Shown here in pieces: positions 7,972 to 13,591 of a DNA stretch of 13,591 nt (the first letter of the stretch is position 1; the number at the start of each line of letters is the position of its first letter). The notes under the pieces are model-generated. The model had not been told where the DNA came from. It searched no databases and saw only the letters and a program-made list of their open reading frames with translations. The position numbers were made by a program, and so were the translations under genes. The stretch lies in assembly GCA_045627705.1 (NCBI GenBank), contig JAZQOE010000065.1:1-13591 (forward strand), in the 5' to 3' direction. The stretch comes from JBMNHG01 sp045627705. Its GTDB lineage: Bacteria; Verrucomicrobiota; Kiritimatiellia; RFP12; JBMNHG01.

Positions 7972-8005
7972 AAAAAACGCCGCGTCCGGTTTTGCCGGAG
8001 CGGCG
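7972..8005 (-). terminator. Rho-independent terminator after rpoZ
   Basis: Read on the minus strand, CGCCGCTCCGG (8005-7995) pairs with CCGGACGCGGCG (7989-7978), leaving one bulged C around a CAAAA loop. Six T follow at 7977-7972. Orientation and position fit the end of the fmdB-like/rpoZ transcript. It lies 36 bp past the rpoZ stop and 27 bp before the upstream smpB start candidate. Confidence 0.85.
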
Positions 8006-8006
8006 C

Positions 8007-8042
8007 GCAAGTGAGACATCAAATGTCGCCGCGGCGACTTGC
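8007..8042. repeat. Nested inverted repeats just after the rpoZ stop
   Basis: An outer pair, GCAAGT (8007-8012) and ACTTGC (8037-8042), encloses a perfect 14-bp palindrome, GTCGCCGCGGCGAC (8025-8038). It also encloses a small GACAT/ATGTC hairpin (8015-8019 and 8023-8027) that is mutually exclusive with the palindrome. The outer arm reaches the rpoZ stop codon. With the adjacent terminator this makes a highly structured 3' region. Its function is unknown. Confidence 0.6.
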
Positions 8043-8293
8043 TAGAAAGCTTCGTCGCTAAAGCGGTTCTGCGCCTTTTCGTGGCGCGCGACAGCGTCGA
8101 AATCCACCTCGGACACCAGCAGCCCTTCGGCGATCTCGCGAATCGCGACATCTTCGGCATCCTCGTTAGGCAATGGCTTCGTAAGCGGTTTCGAGCCGCC
8201 ATTAAGCTGCTTGACGCGCTTGGAAATCATGTTCACAAGCACGGGGACACTGCCGATTTTTTGACGGGCTTTCTCTAGATTTTCTGCATTCAA
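8042..8293 (-). CDS. rpoZ: RNA polymerase omega subunit
   Basis: An 83-residue protein with the omega pattern: an N-terminal helix (NAENLEKARQKIG), then VPVLVNMISKRVKQLNGGSKPLT (17-39), whose SKR..QL core matches the family's conserved helix. The IREIAEGLL helix (51-59) follows, then an acidic and polar tail. Omega latches onto the beta' subunit and helps fold and assemble RNA polymerase. I place the start at the TTG at 8291-8293 because a strong GGAGG lies 8 bases upstream and homology begins there. The frame is open to 8353, but that extension overlaps the ribosome binding site and resembles nothing. It follows the zinc-ribbon gene by 88 bp and is closed by the hairpin terminator downstream. 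The sequence is divergent from the E. coli form, so confidence rests on the SKR motif, the EIAEG motif and the length. Confidence 0.85.
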   Translation of the reverse strand: MNAENLEKARQKIGSVPVLVNMISKRVKQLNGGSKPLTKPLPNEDAEDVAIREIAEGLLVSEVDFDAVARHEKAQNRFSDEAF

Positions 8294-8300
8294 GGTGAAA

Positions 8301-8305
8301 TCCTC
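8301..8305 (-). promoter_or_regulatory. Shine-Dalgarno site deciding the rpoZ TTG start
   Basis: On the minus strand CCCGGAGGATTTCACC precedes the TTG at 8293. The GGAGG core is 8 bases from the start, ideal spacing. This is the main reason for preferring the TTG to upstream in-frame starts. Confidence 0.75.
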
Positions 8306-8319
8306 CGGGAAAGATTGTA

Positions 8320-8348
8320 ATCGTATCTGAAAACGGAACTTTCCGCAA
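8320..8348 (-). promoter_or_regulatory. Possible weak promoter for rpoZ
   Basis: On the minus strand TTGCGG (8348-8343), a 17-base spacer and TACGAT (8325-8320) precede rpoZ. The match to sigma70 consensus is 3/6 and 4/6. The spacer includes the short palindrome CGGAA-AG-TTCCG. The correct spacing and position support it, but the boxes are weak. Confidence 0.3.
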
Positions 8349-8381
8349 TCCAATTCGGTGCGTTAGGGAGAGGTTGGAATG

Positions 8382-8606
8382 CTACTTCGCGGGCGGCGTG
8401 GAAGCGGGCGCGCTGCTGTGGGAGCTGCGCTTGTAGTCGGTTTCGTAGAAGCCGCTGCCCTTGAAGATGATTCCCGCGCCAGCGCCAATGAGACGGCGGA
8501 CCTTGCCCTTGCACTTCGGGCAGGCCTTGAGATGGGGTTCGGTCATCTTCTGGAATTTTTCAAAATGATAACCGCATTTTTCACATTCGTAATCGTAGTT
8601 AGGCAT
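8382..8606 (-). CDS. FmdB-type zinc ribbon protein
   Basis: A 74-residue protein of the FmdB family of putative regulatory proteins. It opens with MPNYDYECEKCGYHFE and has two CxxC knuckles, Cys8/Cys11 and Cys29/Cys32, which would bind one zinc. The KVRRLIGAGAGIIFKGSGFYETDY segment (35-58) is the family's usual second half, before a Ser/Ala/Pro-rich tail. The family is widespread, and its molecular role is poorly defined despite the regulatory name. The ATG at 8606 has AAAGGG 5 bases upstream. The gene is first in a likely two-gene unit with rpoZ and has a good sigma70-type promoter just upstream. Confidence 0.9.
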   Translation of the reverse strand: MPNYDYECEKCGYHFEKFQKMTEPHLKACPKCKGKVRRLIGAGAGIIFKGSGFYETDYKRSSHSSAPASTPPAK

Positions 8607-8634
8607 GATAACCCTTTCGGAAAAACGGGCATGA

Positions 8635-8663
8635 ATATTAGACTAGGAGGCAACTTCGGTCAA
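8635..8663 (-). promoter_or_regulatory. Sigma70-type promoter for the fmdB-like/rpoZ unit
   Basis: On the minus strand TTGACC (8663-8658) is followed by exactly 17 bases and then TAATAT (8640-8635). The boxes match consensus at 5/6 and 4/6. Transcription would start near 8628, giving a leader of about 22 bases that contains the AAAGGG ribosome binding site of the zinc-ribbon gene. This is the best promoter match I found in the window. It separates this unit from the efflux operon upstream. Confidence 0.7.
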
Positions 8664-8716
8664 CCCCGATTTTCCGCGTGGAGGACTCGTCTTGCTTACT
8701 TATTTCCCACTGCGGA

Positions 8717-9025
8717 TCAGGAAGGTGGCGCCAGCACTGCTTCGACGGCCTTTACGTATGCGAACACGCCAGCTTTCCGTCCGCTGGTCCCTTCGCGGAA
8801 TTCCTGCAATGCCGCCATCGCCTGCTTCGCCACTGGATCTTCGACAACCGCGATCACGGTCGCATTGAATCCGGGCCAGGTGTGGTCGTCGTTGCGCGGT
8901 CCCGTGACCTTCCCGACGCCATGGCAACGCGGGAAGAGGGTGTATTCTTCGACACCCCGGGCGCGGAGCAGTTCGAGCACTTCATCGGTAATCGAGACAT
9001 TGAAAACCACGGTAAGCTCTTTCAT
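8717..9025 (-). CDS. PG0541-like transporter-associated small protein
   Basis: A 102-residue cytoplasmic protein with no signal peptide. Its layout is ferredoxin-like: strand MKELTVVFNV, helix TDEVLELLRARG, strand EEYTLFPRCHG, a loop VGKVTGPRNDDHTWPG, strand FNATVIAVVED, helix VAKQAMAALQEF, and a final GVFAYVKAVEAVL. This resembles the PII-like proteins encoded beside RND pumps and typified by P. gingivalis PG0541. They are thought to sense or regulate the pump, but their ligand is not established to my knowledge. The ATG at 9025 overlaps the RND stop as ATGA and has AAGGAGG 8 bases upstream, so translation is probably coupled. The frame is open further upstream (to 9160), inside the RND gene, but the ribosome binding site and homology favour this start. 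Confidence 0.82.
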   Translation of the reverse strand: MKELTVVFNVSITDEVLELLRARGVEEYTLFPRCHGVGKVTGPRNDDHTWPGFNATVIAVVEDPVAKQAMAALQEFREGTSGRKAGVFAYVKAVEAVLAPPS

Positions 9026-12000
9026 GGGCGGGCCTCCTTGCGCGCGCGGCGTTTCTCGCGGATGGATTCGACGATGTAGTATAGCACCGGCACGATGAAC
9101 ATTGTCACAAGCGTCGATACCGAAAGACCGCCGCATACGGTGATGCCTAGAGGTCTCCACATCACCGATCCATCGCCGTGCGAAAGCGCCATGGGCAGCA
9201 TGCCGAGCAGGGTGGTGAGGGTCGTGATCAGCACTGGGCGCAGACGCGAGCGGCCTGTCTGCACGACAGCCTCGCGCAACGGCACGCCGCGTTCCCGCAT
9301 GAGGTTGATATAGTCGATCAGCACGATGGCGTTGTTCACCACCACGCCCAGCAGCAGGATGATGCCGATGTAGGCGCTCATGCTGAGCGGGGTGCCGGTG
9401 AGATGCAGCGCAAGCGCCACGCCGCTTCCGGCGAACGGAATCGAGAACATGATCAGGAACGGGTGGATGAACGACTCGAATTCGCCGGCCATGACCATGT
9501 ACACGAGAATCACGCCCAGGAGGATCATCATCTGCAGCGCCTTTTCGGATTTCTCCTGTTCCTCGATCATGCCGCCGTATTCGACGCTCACGCCGTCTGG
9601 GATGAGGATTTCGTCTTCGACGCGCCTGCGGACATCGGCTACGACATCGCCTTGCGGGCGGTCGATCACGTCGAATTCGACGGTCACGATGCGTTCCTGG
9701 TTTTTCCTGCGGATTGTCACGGGGCCGCTGATCTCTTCGATTTCGGCGAAGGAATCTACTCTCACGCGTCCGCCGGAAGGAAGCTCGATTTCCGCGCCCC
9801 TGATATCCTCGATCGACTGGCGATTGTCCTCGGTCAGCCGCAGGAAGACATCGTATTCATCGTCTTCTTCGCGATACTGGGTCGCGTCATTTCCCTGGAA
9901 GAGCGTCGAAAGCGCAGTCGCCAGGGTCGTCATCGAGAAACCAAGGGAGGTAGCCTTGATGCGGTCGATGCGAAGCGCGAGTTCGGGCTGGCCCAGGTCC
10001 TGCGAAACGCGCACGTCGCGCGCGCCCGGTGTTTCCTCGGCGATTCGCTTGATGCGGTTCGCGATGTCGGTCGTCACGTCGAGGTTGTAGCCGTAGATGT
10101 CGATCGAAAGGTTTGCGCCGCCGCCCATCAGGATGCGGTTGAGGAAGTTGTCGGACGATGCGAACACCTTCGACACTTCCGGCCATTCGCGCACCTTGGT
10201 CGTTATGTCTTCGCCGTATTGGTCGGTCGAACGGTCGCGTTCGGATTCCTTTACGAGGCGCAGGCGGATCGTGCCGGAATGCGAGTTGCGGCTGCCGCCG
10301 AAACCGCCGCCGCCACCGCCGGCGTTGAACGAATACGACTTGATGTACTGCGGCGGAACGGTATTGCGGGCGAGTTCGAGAATGCGGCGGCCGACGGCGA
10401 CCGTGTTTTCATAGCGCGTGCCGACAGGCAGTTCGTAAGAGATGCGGAGTTCGCCGGTGTCTTCGGCCGCCATCATCTCGGAACCGAGTGTCGAGAACAT
10501 CCATGCCGTCGCCGCCATCACGGCCACAGACACAAGCACCACGAGCCAACGGAGGGAAATGGCCTTATCGACAAGTTTGCCGTAGCCCGCTTCGAATTTG
10601 AGGAAGATGTTTTCGGACCATTCGACGAAACGCCCATGCCATGTCTTTGCATCCTTGTCGCGCTGGTCCAGGGTGCGGAGCAGGACAGACGCGAGCATCG
10701 GCGTGAGGTAGAGCGAGCAGAAGAGAGATGCGCCAAGGGTCGCGGCGATGAGGCCGCCAAGCTGCTTGAACATGATGCCGGTCACGCCCTTCACGAAGAT
10801 AAGCGGGAGGAACACGACAACGGTCGTGAGCGTGGATGCGACGATCGAAAGCCCCACTTCGTCGGCGCCGAACATCGACGCCTCGCGCTTCTTCGAGCCA
10901 TTCGAAATGTGCGTCATGATGTTCTCGAGCACGACGACCGCGTTGTCCACCACCATGCCGATCGCGACGGCGAGGGCGGACATGGACATGATGTTGATCG
11001 TCCATCCCATCGCGAACATGAAGATGAACGCGATGATGAGGGAGAAGGGGATGGTTAGCGCGATGACGAGCGAAGCGCGGATGTTGCGGAGGAACACCAG
11101 CGTCGTGAGGATCACGAACAGGCCTCCCCAGAGTACCGTCGAACTGACGGAGTTGATCGAGCGTTCGATGGTCTCCGATGAGTCGCCGATCAGGATTACC
11201 TCGTAGTCGGCGGGAAGTGTCTTCGCGATTTCGTCCATGCGCTTGCGGACGCGCTCGGCGACGGCGACGGTGTTTTCGCCGGAGCGCTTCTGGACCATCA
11301 TCATCATCGCCCACTTGTCGTTGGTCTCGACGACGCTATCAAGTTCGACGAAGCCGTCTTCTACCGTGGCAACATCGGAAAGTCGCACGAGCGCGTCGCC
11401 GTTGCGTTTCACGACCACGTCGCCGATTTCATCCGGATGCGCGAATTCGCCGGGCACGCGGATGGTGTAGTTCACGGAACCGACCTTCAGGTTGCCGGCG
11501 GGATCGGTCTGGTTGTCCGCATTGATGGCATTCGCGATATCCGCGAGCGAAAGACCGTATGCGGAGAGTTTCGCGGGATCGAGGTGGATGTGGATCTGGC
11601 GCTCGAACCCGCCGAACGCCTCGACCGAGCCAACGCCGGAAACGCGCTTCAGGACATCGACGATTTCGTCGTTTACAGTGTCGTACATGCTCTCGCGGTT
11701 TTCGCGCGCGGTGATGCCGTAGAACATGATCGGCATGTTCGAGGTGTTGAACTTGAACATGACGGGATCATCGACATCGTCAGGGAGACGGCGCTTGGCC
11801 CGTTCGATCAGGTCTCGCATGTCGTTCGCCGCTTCGCCCAGTTCGGTTCCCCAGACGAATTTGCAGGTTACGCGAGATGATCCTTCGCGGGTGTTGGAGG
11901 AGATTTCATCGAGGTCGGTCACGCCGCCGAGCACGCTTTCCATGACGCGCGTGACTTTCGTCTCGATATCTTCGGGACTGGCGCCATCCCAGGTTGTCAT

Positions 12001-12141
12001 TACCGACACCGTGGGACTTTCGATTTCCGGCATCATGTCCACCGGAATCATCGTGTATGAAACGTAGCCAAGGATGAGGATGGCGAAAAACACCATCAGC
12101 GCGGTTACGGGTTTCTTTACACCAAGTTCAGAGAGTTTCAT
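9022..12141 (-). CDS. RND multidrug-type efflux permease (HAE1/AcrB family)
   Basis: A full-length 1039-residue inner-membrane pump, the usual size. The N-terminal helix (about 12-30) is followed by the first porter domain (PVDMMPEIESPTVSV, WDGASPEDIE). A membrane bundle spans about 335-490, then a second helix at about 531-550, a second periplasmic part, and the C-terminal bundle (about 869-1025). The TM4 motif is GMVVDNAVVVLEN (395-407): Asp399 matches AcrB D407, while D408 is Asn400. In TM10 (GVVVNNAIVLIDY, from 932) AcrB K940 is Asn936. Arg968 probably matches AcrB R971. This single-Asp form occurs in many non-proteobacterial HAE1 pumps. Residues 608-616 are an unusual Gly run (GGGGGGFGG) in the periplasmic domain. 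The pump would use proton flow to export drugs, bile-like compounds or metabolites with the adaptor and TolC-like channel encoded upstream. The ATG at 12141 has no Shine-Dalgarno sequence; a repeat array sits there instead. Confidence 0.95.
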   Translation of the reverse strand: MKLSELGVKKPVTALMVFFAILILGYVSYTMIPVDMMPEIESPTVSVMTTWDGASPEDIETKVTRVMESVLGGVTDLDEISSNTREGSSRVTCKFVWGTELGEAANDMRDLIERAKRRLPDDVDDPVMFKFNTSNMPIMFYGITARENRESMYDTVNDEIVDVLKRVSGVGSVEAFGGFERQIHIHLDPAKLSAYGLSLADIANAINADNQTDPAGNLKVGSVNYTIRVPGEFAHPDEIGDVVVKRNGDALVRLSDVATVEDGFVELDSVVETNDKWAMMMMVQKRSGENTVAVAERVRKRMDEIAKTLPADYEVILIGDSSETIERSINSVSSTVLWGGLFVILTTLVFLRNIRASLVIALTIPFSLIIAFIFMFAMGWTINIMSMSALAVAIGMVVDNAVVVLENIMTHISNGSKKREASMFGADEVGLSIVASTLTTVVVFLPLIFVKGVTGIMFKQLGGLIAATLGASLFCSLYLTPMLASVLLRTLDQRDKDAKTWHGRFVEWSENIFLKFEAGYGKLVDKAISLRWLVVLVSVAVMAATAWMFSTLGSEMMAAEDTGELRISYELPVGTRYENTVAVGRRILELARNTVPPQYIKSYSFNAGGGGGGFGGSRNSHSGTIRLRLVKESERDRSTDQYGEDITTKVREWPEVSKVFASSDNFLNRILMGGGANLSIDIYGYNLDVTTDIANRIKRIAEETPGARDVRVSQDLGQPELALRIDRIKATSLGFSMTTLATALSTLFQGNDATQYREEDDEYDVFLRLTEDNRQSIEDIRGAEIELPSGGRVRVDSFAEIEEISGPVTIRRKNQERIVTVEFDVIDRPQGDVVADVRRRVEDEILIPDGVSVEYGGMIEEQEKSEKALQMMILLGVILVYMVMAGEFESFIHPFLIMFSIPFAGSGVALALHLTGTPLSMSAYIGIILLLGVVVNNAIVLIDYINLMRERGVPLREAVVQTGRSRLRPVLITTLTTLLGMLPMALSHGDGSVMWRPLGITVCGGLSVSTLVTMFIVPVLYYIVESIREKRRARKEARP

Positions 12142-12146
12142 GATTA

Positions 12147-12188
12147 GGTAGGAGGTAAAAGGTAGGAGGTAAAAGGTAGGAGGTTCTG
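12147..12188. repeat. Tandem heptamer array, alternating GGTAGGA / GGTAAAA
   Basis: Six 7-bp units run without gaps: GGTAGGA, GGTAAAA, GGTAGGA, GGTAAAA, GGTAGGA, and a diverged GGTTCTG. This also gives a 14-bp higher-order repeat (12147-12160, 12161-12174, and 10 bases of a third copy). It lies directly before the RND start codon. On the transcribed minus strand it gives three copies of ACCTCCT, the last ending 8 bases before the ATG. The rest of the gap back to the adaptor stop (12189-12276) has no convincing promoter or terminator. Confidence 0.92.
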
Positions 12189-12276
12189 TAACCTGCGAAA
12201 TGTTTGTCCCCTTGTTTGGTGTGTCGATTGCAATCTGTCGCTTTAGAGTGCGTTCGATTGCGACTGAAAGGGGGCG

Positions 12277-13353
12277 CTATTGCGCGGCTTCGAGCTTCAC
12301 GGGGACGCCGTCGGATAGGCGGTGCTGGCCGGCGACGATTATGTCATCGGTTTCCTCAAGACCTTCCAATACTTCGACGATTGCGTCCTGACGGATTCCG
12401 AGCTTGACCTTCACGGCTTCGGCCTTGCCGTTTTTCATGCGGTACACTATGCGCTCTTCGACATTGCGGATCACGGCGTCGAAGGGAACGACCATCACGT
12501 TTTCGCGGCGGTTGAGGGCGATCGTGCCAGTGGCGTACATGCCGGGGAGGTAACGGCCGTCGTCATTGGGAAGGATCGTCTCGATGCGCACGGTGCGTGT
12601 CGCGTCGTCGGCAACAGGGTAGATGCGGGTGAGAAGGCCGTCCACGGGTTGTCCGGGATAGGCGTCGACATCGATCTTGATGCCTGTCTTGTCCAATGCT
12701 AGCTGGGCGAAGAGCGTTGTCGGCACAGCCAACTGGAAACGGAGCGGATTGAGCTGCGTGATCGTCAGGACTTTCGTGCCAGCCGCTAGAAGCGTGCCTG
12801 GTTCGACATGTCGAGCCGAGACGACTCCATCCATCGGTGCGACGAGCACTGTCTCGTCGAGGTCGATCTGCGCGAGGTCGAGCTGGGCCTTCGCCTGGGC
12901 GAGCGAGGCGTTTGCGCGCTCGAGCGAAGCTTCGGCCTGGTCTCGTTCCTTCTCGGTCGCGGTGCCTTCCTTGAAGAGCATTTCCGAACGTTTGAATTCG
13001 CGCTCGGCATCCTTGCGCGTCGCTTCAGCGACGGCCAGCGCTGCGGCAGCCGCGGCCTTTTGCGCGGCATAGTCGCGGTCGTCGATCACGGCTATGCGCT
13101 GTCCCTTCGTGACCTTTACGCCCTCTTCGAGACGAGTGCCGTCCTCGAGTTCGAGCGAAATGAGACGGCCTCCGACCCGTGCGCTGACATCGACGACGGC
13201 CGGCGACGAAAGTTCGCCTGTCTTCACGATTGTCTGCTCGACGGTCGCGCGTGTCGGGTGCGCGGTGCGGACGATGAAAGTGCGGTCTGGACGCTGGGCA
13301 AGCGCGATGCTTGCCATTAGGGCTATGCTTGTGATGTATGGGATGTTTTTCAT
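12277..13353 (-). CDS. RND efflux periplasmic adaptor (membrane fusion protein, HlyD/AcrA type)
   Basis: A 358-residue adaptor that joins the RND pump to the TolC-like channel. It has a signal peptide (1-19, ending IALAQ) and no lipobox Cys, so it is secreted or held by its N-terminal helix rather than lipid-anchored. Domains in order: the first half of a biotinyl-lipoyl domain (VVDVSARVGGRLISL...VTKGQRIAVID, about 53-91); an Ala-rich alpha-helical hairpin (about 95-165) that would contact TolC; the second lipoyl half (VAPMDGVVSARHVEPGTLL, 171-189); a beta-barrel (about 203-280, with ATRTVRIETILPNDDGRYLPGMY); and a membrane-proximal domain to the end (VPFDAVI, IVAGQHRLSDGVPVKL). The ATG at 13353 has AAAGG 8 bases upstream. 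It lies between the tolC-like and RND genes, the usual operon order. Confidence 0.95.
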   Translation of the reverse strand: MKNIPYITSIALMASIALAQRPDRTFIVRTAHPTRATVEQTIVKTGELSSPAVVDVSARVGGRLISLELEDGTRLEEGVKVTKGQRIAVIDDRDYAAQKAAAAAALAVAEATRKDAEREFKRSEMLFKEGTATEKERDQAEASLERANASLAQAKAQLDLAQIDLDETVLVAPMDGVVSARHVEPGTLLAAGTKVLTITQLNPLRFQLAVPTTLFAQLALDKTGIKIDVDAYPGQPVDGLLTRIYPVADDATRTVRIETILPNDDGRYLPGMYATGTIALNRRENVMVVPFDAVIRNVEERIVYRMKNGKAEAVKVKLGIRQDAIVEVLEGLEETDDIIVAGQHRLSDGVPVKLEAAQ

Positions 13354-13369
13354 TTGATCAACCTTTGAG

Positions 13370-13426
13370 AAGATAACAGATAACAGTGAACAGATAACAT
13401 TGTTTCAGGGCGATATCTGTTATCTG
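13370..13426. repeat. Heptamer array with inverted copies (CAGATAA family), potential hairpin
   Basis: Direct units are AAGATAA (13370-13376), CAGATAA (13377-13383), CAGTGAA (13384-13390) and CAGATAA (13391-13397). Two inverted units, ATATCTG (13413-13419) and TTATCTG (13420-13426), face them. AGATAACAGATA (13371-13382) is perfectly complementary to 13414-13425, a 12-bp stem with a 31-base loop. A competing 9-bp stem pairs 13391-13399 with 13418-13426. The array fills the gap between the tolC-like gene and the adaptor gene. The tolC-like stop codon (13420-13422) lies inside the inverted unit. Confidence 0.88.
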
Positions 13427-13591
13427 GTGCCCAATGCAACCTCATTAGGCACCATCGTTCCCGTCGCTAGCCTCAGCGCGAATTCCGCGGTGGTAAGATC
13501 GTGGAGGGCCTTGTGGTAGTCGCCCATTGCCTCGGTAAGCGCGGAACGGGCGTCCAGCACTTCGATTTGCGTGTTGCGGCCGTTGCGATGC
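13420..13591 (-). CDS. TolC-like outer-membrane efflux protein, C-terminal fragment (5' end outside window)
   Basis: The last 56 codons, read from 13590 to the TAA at 13422-13420. The segment HRNGRNTQIEVLDARSALTE, followed by AMGDYHKALHDLTTAEFALRLATG, is typical of the final periplasmic helix of outer-membrane factors: a Gly/Asn-rich turn, then a long helix with the VLDARSALTEA pattern seen across TolC, OprM and CusC relatives. The protein would form the trimeric exit duct for the pump encoded downstream. It lies 66 bp before the adaptor gene, so the operon order is TolC-like, adaptor, RND, PG0541-like. The last codons (GTR and stop) merge into the heptamer array, so the very C-terminus may have been altered by the repeat. 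Confidence 0.88.
   Translation of the reverse strand, partial: HRNGRNTQIEVLDARSALTEAMGDYHKALHDLTTAEFALRLATGTMVPNEVALGTR

Noticed and set aside
9178..11058. A 626-codon open frame on the plus strand inside the RND gene
   Set aside because: It is antisense to a clearly real permease. The translation is repetitive in His, Asp, Arg and Glu with no recognisable domain, as expected from the mirror of GC-rich coding sequence.
12200..12391. Short plus-strand frame preceded by GGAGGT in the repeat array
   Set aside because: The apparent ribosome binding site is part of the tandem repeat, 16 or more bases away, and most of the frame is antisense to the adaptor gene.

Overview
This window comes from a Gram-negative bacterium with moderately high GC. 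It has a TolC/MFP/RND tripartite pump, secreted proteins with signal peptides, and Shine-Dalgarno-led genes. My best guess is a PVC-group bacterium (Lentisphaerae, Kiritimatiellae or Verrucomicrobia). The basis is a very large secreted hydrolase-like protein beside Gfo/Idh/MocA, cupin and aldo/keto reductase genes, plus a TolC-MFP-RND-PG0541-like order also known from Bacteroidetes. That placement is inference; no rRNA or other marker in the window settles it.

Layout. Only the first gene is on the plus strand: the 3' end of an aldo/keto reductase (2-208). Everything else reads on the minus strand. From right to left: the 3' end of a TolC-like outer-membrane factor (13420-13591), a periplasmic adaptor (12277-13353), an RND permease (9022-12141) and a small PG0541-like protein overlapping it by 4 bp (8717-9025). 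Together these are one efflux operon. Next, a recognisable sigma70-type promoter (8635-8663) drives an FmdB-type zinc ribbon (8382-8606) and the RNA polymerase omega subunit (8042-8293, TTG start). A hairpin-plus-T-run terminator (7972-8005) follows, then smpB (7436-7921). After that come a cupin (6931-7383) and a Gfo/Idh/MocA oxidoreductase (5727-6890) as a likely two-gene unit, then a TMEM43-family membrane protein (4373-5644), and finally a secreted 1345-residue protein (256-4293) that meets the reductase tail to tail.

How the genes fit together. The right third is drug or metabolite export. The middle holds core functions: RNA polymerase assembly and ribosome rescue. The left half looks like sugar or sugar-acid metabolism: a secreted carbohydrate-active-like protein, an NAD(P)-dependent sugar oxidoreductase, a cupin and an aldo/keto reductase. 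That functional link is inferred from gene content only.

The most unusual feature is non-coding. Four short intergenic stretches carry tandem 7-bp repeats of two families: CAGATAA (7404-7429; 13370-13397 with an inverted pair at 13413-13426) and GGTARRA (215-235 degenerate; 12147-12188). One array supplies the stop codon of the tolC-like gene. Another places three copies of an anti-Shine-Dalgarno-like ACCTCCT where the RND gene should have its ribosome binding site. No stretch longer than 300 bases lacks a gene; the longest gaps are 12142-12276 (repeat array) and 8607-8716 (promoter). I saw no tRNA, rRNA, insertion sequence or CRISPR array.
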